Assembly (NCBI GenBank): GCA_902782705.1
Contig: CACZOL010000184.1
Coordinates: 1-18,224, forward strand
DNA from: an uncultured Selenomonadaceae bacterium
GTDB lineage: Bacteria; Bacillota; Negativicutes; Selenomonadales; Selenomonadaceae
Reading direction: 5' to 3'
Length of the DNA: 18,224 nucleotides
Made by a program: the position numbers and the translations under genes. Positions within the stretch are counted from its first letter, which is position 1; each line of letters begins with the position of its first letter. Below, in pieces: positions 13,953-18,224 of this stretch. The notes under the pieces are model-generated. The model searched no databases, was not told the DNA's origin, and was given only the letters and a program-made list of their open reading frames with translations.

Positions 13953-16229
13953 ATGTCACCGACGCCCGTTATCAAGAATATCAAGAAGCGGAACGGCGAA
14001 ATCGTTCCGTTTGACGCAAGCAAGATTACGAACGCGATCCAGAAGGCGAATCTCGAATCGACGGACGCGACGTTCTCCCAGCGGCAGCTTGACGCGTTGA
14101 CGCGCAGCGTCATTCGCAGCGTCGCCGACAAGAAAGCGCCGGGCGTCGAGTATATCCAGGACGCCGTGGAGCGCGCGCTCATCAAGAACAACTACGCGTC
14201 GACTGCGAAGGCCTATATCTTGTATCGCGCCGCGCATACGAGCATTCGTGAGGCCGAAGTCGACCTCATGGACATTTACGATGAGCTGACCTATAAGAAT
14301 GCCCGTGACGCCGATTTGAAGCGCGAAAACGCGAATATCGACGCCGATACGGCCATGGGAACGATGCTGAAATACGGCTCGGAAGGCTCGAAGTATTTTA
14401 TCACGCATCGCATCCTGCCGAAGGACATCGCGGCGGCGCATCTGAACGGCGATATTCATATCCATGATATGGATTTTTACATGCTGACAGAGACGTGCTG
14501 TCAGATCGATCTCCTGAAATTGTTCAAGGACGGTTTTTCGACGGGGCACGGCTGCCTCAGGGAGCCGAACGACATTCGTTCGTATGCGGCGCTCGGCTGT
14601 ATCGCCATTCAGGCGAATCAGAACGAAATGCACGGCGGACAGTCGATCCCGAATTTCGATTACGCGATGGTGCCGGGCGTTGCCAAGACGTTCCGCAAAC
14701 AATATTTCTCCCATCTGGGAGACGCTTTTGCGATGCTGCTCGGCATGAAACAGGACGATGCGAAGCTTCTCGTGAAGGAAATCGAGCGGTGTGTGGACGC
14801 ACCGGTTCGGTTTGCCGTGATGGACGAGTACAAAAAACGCCTGATTGCGTTTTTGCCTGCCCACCAAGCGCAGAGCGGATTCCAGCCGATTTCCGAGGAA
14901 ACGACGGCGAAAGCGCACGACTTCGCGACGGAGGCCGCGTGGAAAGGAACCGATCATGCGACGTTCCAAGCGATGGAGGCTTTCGTTCACAATCTGAATA
15001 CGATGAATTCCCGCGCAGGGGCGCAGGTGCCGTTCAGTTCCATCAATTACGGCACGGACACTTCGCCGGAAGCGCGCATGGTCATACGAAATCTCCTGCT
15101 TGCGACGCAGGCGGGGCTTGGAAGCGGCGAGACGCCGATTTTCCCCGTGCAGATTTTCAAGGTCAAAGAGGGCGTCAATTACAACCCCGGAGACCCGAAC
15201 TACGATTTGTTCCAGCTTGCGATGGAAGTGTCGGCGAAGCGGCTGTTCCCGAATTTCAGCTTCCTCGACGCACCCTTTAATAAGCAATTCTATAAGGAAG
15301 GCGATTACAACAGTGAAGTCGCCTATATGGGATGCCGCACGCGCGTCATAGGAAATGTGCATGATCCGTCACGGCAAGTCACTTGCGGCCGCGGCAACCT
15401 GAGCTTTACGAGCATCAATCTCCCGCGTCTTGCCATTGAGGCGAAAGGCGATCAGGAGCAATTTTTCGACGGGCTCGACGACGTGATCGATCTTGTGATT
15501 CGTCAGCTCCTGCATCGTTTCAAGATTCAGTGCTCGAAGCGGTGCCGCAATTATCCGTTCCTGATGGGGCAGGGCGTCTGGATTGACTCGGACGCGCTGG
15601 AGCCGGACGACAGCGTGGCGGAAGTTTTGAAGCACGGTACGCTGACGGTGGGCTTCATCGGGCTTGCGGAGTGCTTGAAAGCGCTGATCGGCGCACATCA
15701 CGGCGAATCGGAAGACGCGCAGAAGCTTGGACTTCGTATCATCGGCCACATGCGGCAGCGCATGGACGACGAGGCGCAGCGCAGCGGGCTGAACTGGAGC
15801 CTGATCGCGACGCCTGCGGAAGGGCTTTCGGGTCGTTTCGTCCGCATCGATCGTCATCGCTACGGCGAGATTGAGGGCGTTACCGACCGCGACTATTATA
15901 CGAACAGTTTCCATGTGCCGGTCTATTTCCCGATTGCCGCCGTGGACAAGATCCGCATCGAAGGTCCGTATCACGCGCTGACGAACGGCGGTCATATCAG
16001 TTATGTGGAGATGGACGGCGACCCGACGAAGAACGTCAAGGCGTTCGAGGCGATTATCCGTTGCATGCATGACAATGGCGTCGGCTACGGCTCCGTCAAC
16101 CACCCTGTGGACCGCGATCCTGTGTGCGGATACAACGGCTTGATCGGCGACATTTGCCCCCGCTGCGGGCGCACCGAGGCCGAACATCATCATCATCAGG
16201 TCATTCCCCGTATTCATTGCGGGAATTGA
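13953..16229 (+). CDS. nrdD: Anaerobic ribonucleoside-triphosphate reductase large chain, lacking the glycyl-radical motif
   Basis: A 758-residue class III reductase that makes dNTPs without oxygen. Residues 4-92 form an ATP-cone (IKNIKKRNGEIVPFDASKI ... IQDAVERALI) for dATP control. The catalytic barrel follows, with HIHDMDFYMLTETCCQIDL, NQNEMHGGQSIPNFDYAM and the substrate-radical cysteine Cys461 in MGCRTRVIGNV. The C-terminus has GGHISYVEMDGDPTKN, NHPVDRDPVCGYNGLIGDICPRCG and a possible zinc site (Cys725, 735, 738, 756) with a His run at 745-748. It then ends. The expected RITGYL glycyl-radical segment that closes single-chain enzymes is missing and is found in the next gene. The stop TGA is followed at once by TAA, and a third in-frame stop lies 18 nt further on. 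An AAGGA ribosome site precedes the ATG. Confidence 0.95.
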   Translation: MSPTPVIKNIKKRNGEIVPFDASKITNAIQKANLESTDATFSQRQLDALTRSVIRSVADKKAPGVEYIQDAVERALIKNNYASTAKAYILYRAAHTSIREAEVDLMDIYDELTYKNARDADLKRENANIDADTAMGTMLKYGSEGSKYFITHRILPKDIAAAHLNGDIHIHDMDFYMLTETCCQIDLLKLFKDGFSTGHGCLREPNDIRSYAALGCIAIQANQNEMHGGQSIPNFDYAMVPGVAKTFRKQYFSHLGDAFAMLLGMKQDDAKLLVKEIERCVDAPVRFAVMDEYKKRLIAFLPAHQAQSGFQPISEETTAKAHDFATEAAWKGTDHATFQAMEAFVHNLNTMNSRAGAQVPFSSINYGTDTSPEARMVIRNLLLATQAGLGSGETPIFPVQIFKVKEGVNYNPGDPNYDLFQLAMEVSAKRLFPNFSFLDAPFNKQFYKEGDYNSEVAYMGCRTRVIGNVHDPSRQVTCGRGNLSFTSINLPRLAIEAKGDQEQFFDGLDDVIDLVIRQLLHRFKIQCSKRCRNYPFLMGQGVWIDSDALEPDDSVAEVLKHGTLTVGFIGLAECLKALIGAHHGESEDAQKLGLRIIGHMRQRMDDEAQRSGLNWSLIATPAEGLSGRFVRIDRHRYGEIEGVTDRDYYTNSFHVPVYFPIAAVDKIRIEGPYHALTNGGHISYVEMDGDPTKNVKAFEAIIRCMHDNGVGYGSVNHPVDRDPVCGYNGLIGDICPRCGRTEAEHHHHQVIPRIHCGN

Positions 16230-16231
16230 TA

Positions 16232-16253
16232 ATCTCAGTTCTCTGACTGAGAT
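16232..16253 (+). other. Intercistronic hairpin between nrdD and the glycyl-radical gene
   Basis: A perfect 7-bp stem ATCTCAG / CTGAGAT with an 8-nt loop, starting 3 nt after the nrdD stop. There is no U-tract, so it should not terminate. It could set the relative amounts of the two chains through mRNA stability. Confidence 0.5.
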
Positions 16254-16283
16254 AAGTTTGAAACAAGAAAGGAAGAAGCAAAG

Positions 16284-16571
16284 ATGATAGTTAATGGAAC
16301 AGACGTCACCGTCAAGGGGATAGACAATATCTCTGAGCAGGAGATTCTGGCATACTTGGATTTTATTCATCGCGACAATCAGCGCGATGAGATCGAGTCG
16401 CTTGAAATCTCGGCGGAGAGCGGTGACAATGTTGCGCTTGACTACACGCTTCGTCCTCCGCAGTTCCAGCGCATTCGGCGCATCACCGGTTATCTGGTCG
16501 GCACGCTCGATCGTTTCAACAACGCGAAACGCGCCGAAGAGCATGACCGCGTAAAGCATGGCCTTCACTGA
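16284..16571 (+). CDS. Separate glycyl-radical domain of the class III reductase
   Basis: A 95-residue protein. Residues 61-93 (FQRIRRITGYL, then GTLDRFNNAKRAEEHDRVKH) are the C-terminal glycyl-radical segment normally fused to NrdD. Gly69 in RITGYL is the expected radical carrier installed by NrdG. Residues 1-60 (MIVNGTDVTVKGIDNISEQE start) are acidic, have one likely helix and are not part of ordinary NrdD as I know it; they may dock the piece to the large chain. It has its own ribosome site (AGGAAG) and lies 54 bp after nrdD, in the same frame but behind three stops. GrcA/YfiD is a known spare radical domain for pyruvate formate-lyase; unlike that case, the large chain here has no radical motif of its own, so the partner should be essential. 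Confidence 0.85.
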   Translation: MIVNGTDVTVKGIDNISEQEILAYLDFIHRDNQRDEIESLEISAESGDNVALDYTLRPPQFQRIRRITGYLVGTLDRFNNAKRAEEHDRVKHGLH

Positions 16572-16714
16572 GGGGGCACCCCAACTCTGCGGCGCTTCCC
16601 CAAGCAAAGCGGAGCGCTCTCTCTTGAAATAGGGCGCGGAAGGTCTTTCTTCCCCAAAAGAAAGTGCCGGAAACGTCCAAGCCCTGATGCACCCCGCATC
16701 GGGACTTCCCCTTT
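16572..16714. other. Gene-free GC-rich spacer
   Basis: No coding frame that I can support. Two small hairpins are visible: CTTTCTT (16645-16651) / AAGAAAG (16658-16664), and GATGC / GCATC at 16686-16700. Neither has a U-tract. Confidence 0.4.
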
Positions 16715-16745
16715 CTGCCCTGCCTTCCCCGGCGGGGCAGTTTTT
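16715..16745 (+). terminator. Rho-independent terminator after the glycyl-radical gene
   Basis: A 10-bp stem CTGCCCTGCC (16715-16724) / GGCGGGGCAG (16731-16740) with one G-T wobble, a 6-nt loop and five T residues. It should end the nrdD transcript before nrdG. Confidence 0.85.
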
Positions 16746-16755
16746 ACGACGGCAT

Positions 16756-16860
16756 CTGTTGGTTTTTTTCCCGTCTGCCGTTGTCAAAGTGTCCTCGACG
16801 TAGCGCTCTGACTACGACTTCGGACACTTTTCCTAGGCAGACGGAAAAATTCCTCAACAG
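16756..16860. repeat. Palindromic MITE-like repeat, copy B
   Basis: Outer arms CTGTTG plus T-run plus CCGTCTGCC (16756-16779) and GGCAGACGGAAAAA to CAACAG (16837-16860). Inner arms AAAGTGTCC (16786-16794) and GGACACTTT (16822-16830) pair perfectly, with a CGTAG/CTACG tip. The core shares GTCAAAGTG, CTCGACGTAGC, CTACGACTTCG and CTTTTCCT in order with copy A at 4533-4699. A further CCCAACAG lies just outside at 16872-16879, so the true right end may extend there. It sits between the nrdD terminator and nrdG. Confidence 0.8.
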
Positions 16861-16929
16861 CTGAATATATTCCCAACAGTTATACGATGGTTGCAGTTGT
16901 ACGAAATCACTCTTCGGGAGGTTCGCGGC

Positions 16930-17430
16930 ATGGAGATACGCATTGCCGGAACAATCAACGATTCCGTCGTCGACGGCGACGGTTACCGCTTCACGGTCTT
17001 CACGCAAGGCTGCCCGCATCATTGCCAGGGTTGCCATAATCCGAAAACTTGGCCGATGGACGGGGGCTATTTCGTCGATACGGAAGAGATATTGATGGCG
17101 CTTCGGGCAAATCCGCTGCTTTCGGGCATCACATTTTCCGGCGGTGAGCCGTTTGTCCAGCCTGTGCCGCTCACGCATCTTGCGCGGGAAACCCGCGCGC
17201 TGGGGCTCGATGTCTGGAGTTATACCGGCTACACGCTGGAAGCGTTGACGGAAATGAAGAATCCGGACGTGGACGCGTTGCTCGACGAGCTGGATGTGCT
17301 TGTCGACGGCCCGTTCATTCTCGGTGAGCGCGACCTTACGCTGCGCTTCCGAGGCTCGCGGAATCAGCGCGTCATCGATATGAACGCCACGCGCCAGCAC
17401 GGCGAGATCGTATTGAAATACGAAGATTAG
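16930..17430 (+). CDS. nrdG: Anaerobic ribonucleotide reductase activating protein NrdG
   Basis: A 166-residue radical SAM activase that installs the glycyl radical. The cluster motif CPHHCQGC (Cys28, Cys32, Cys35, the CX3CX2C pattern) follows FTVFTQG, and SGGEPF (70-75) is the SAM-binding GGE block. The rest (WSYTGYTLEALT, LVDGPFI, FRGSRNQRVIDM) matches NrdG, and the length is normal. I placed the start at ATG 16930, where GGGAGG precedes it by 8 nt; the frame is open upstream to a TTG at 16891 with no ribosome site. Its target should be Gly69 of the separate 95-residue chain. A terminator and a palindromic repeat lie between the two, and I see no convincing promoter of its own. Confidence 0.95.
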   Translation: MEIRIAGTINDSVVDGDGYRFTVFTQGCPHHCQGCHNPKTWPMDGGYFVDTEEILMALRANPLLSGITFSGGEPFVQPVPLTHLARETRALGLDVWSYTGYTLEALTEMKNPDVDALLDELDVLVDGPFILGERDLTLRFRGSRNQRVIDMNATRQHGEIVLKYED

Positions 17431-17452
17431 GAAACGAGAAATCGCACGCAAA

Positions 17453-17485
17453 AAAAGCGGCGCTCCGTAATGGAGCGCCGCTTTT
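17453..17485. terminator. Bidirectional terminator between nrdG and nifJ
   Basis: A perfect 10-bp stem GCGGCGCTCC (17457-17466) / GGAGCGCCGC (17472-17481), extended by flanking AAAA and TTTT, with a GTAAT loop. It has a U-tract in both directions and serves both convergent genes. Confidence 0.93.
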
Positions 17486-17500
17486 GTTCTTTCTTTCGTT

Positions 17501-18224
<724 letters not shown>

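Noticed and set aside
16227..16283. Stop readthrough, selenocysteine or frameshift joining nrdD to the glycyl-radical gene
   Set aside because: The two are in the same frame, but TGA is followed directly by TAA and another TGA 18 nt on. The downstream gene also has its own SD and ATG, so two proteins are far more likely.
13956..16787. Two open frames of about 470 codons each antisense to nrdD
   Set aside because: They are mirrored by a clear NrdD on the other strand, with Arg-rich products lacking any family features. Long antisense frames are common at this GC content.

Overview
The window looks like chromosomal DNA from a strictly anaerobic, outer-membrane-bearing Firmicute (class Negativicutes), most likely Selenomonas or a close relative. 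This rests on an OmpM-type porin carrying an SLH domain next to a nearly complete lipid A gene cluster, clostridial-style promoters and Shine-Dalgarno (SD) sites, a class III (glycyl radical) ribonucleotide reductase, and pyruvate:ferredoxin oxidoreductase. The genus is inferred from family resemblance, not from a search.

Bases 1-1258 hold the end of the SLH-porin gene (+), closed by a bidirectional terminator shared with the convergent lipid A operon. Bases 12342 down to 1333 (- strand) form one long envelope cluster. In transcription order it runs: promoter, Skp/OmpH chaperone, membrane-anchored coiled-coil protein, OmpH-like lipoprotein, LpxD, two LpxL-type acyltransferases, MsbA, a small YrbL-type kinase-fold protein, a palindromic repeat, LpxC, FabZ, LpxA, LpxI. 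The products acylate, deacetylate and cleave UDP-GlcNAc precursors of lipid A, add secondary acyl chains, flip the lipid across the inner membrane and chaperone outer-membrane proteins. LpxB is not in the window.

Bases 12343-13795 hold a short regulatory gap with an orphan terminator and a possible leader peptide, then an MscS-type channel (+) with its own terminator. Bases 13718-13952 form a dense control region for anaerobic dNTP synthesis: four DnaA-box-like 9-mers, two NrdR-box-like sites 32 bp apart, a near-consensus promoter, and a leader able to form mutually exclusive hairpins.

Bases 13953-17430 encode the class III reductase. NrdD here lacks the C-terminal glycyl-radical motif. That motif sits in a separate 95-residue gene 54 bp downstream, behind three in-frame stops and its own SD, and joined to an unrecognised N-terminal module of about 60 residues. 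This two-chain NrdD is the most striking observation. A terminator and a second copy of the palindromic repeat separate it from the activase gene nrdG. Bases 17501-18224 (-) are the 3' end of nifJ, convergent with nrdG across a bidirectional terminator.

Long open frames antisense to nrdD, msbA and mscS are treated as codon-bias shadows.
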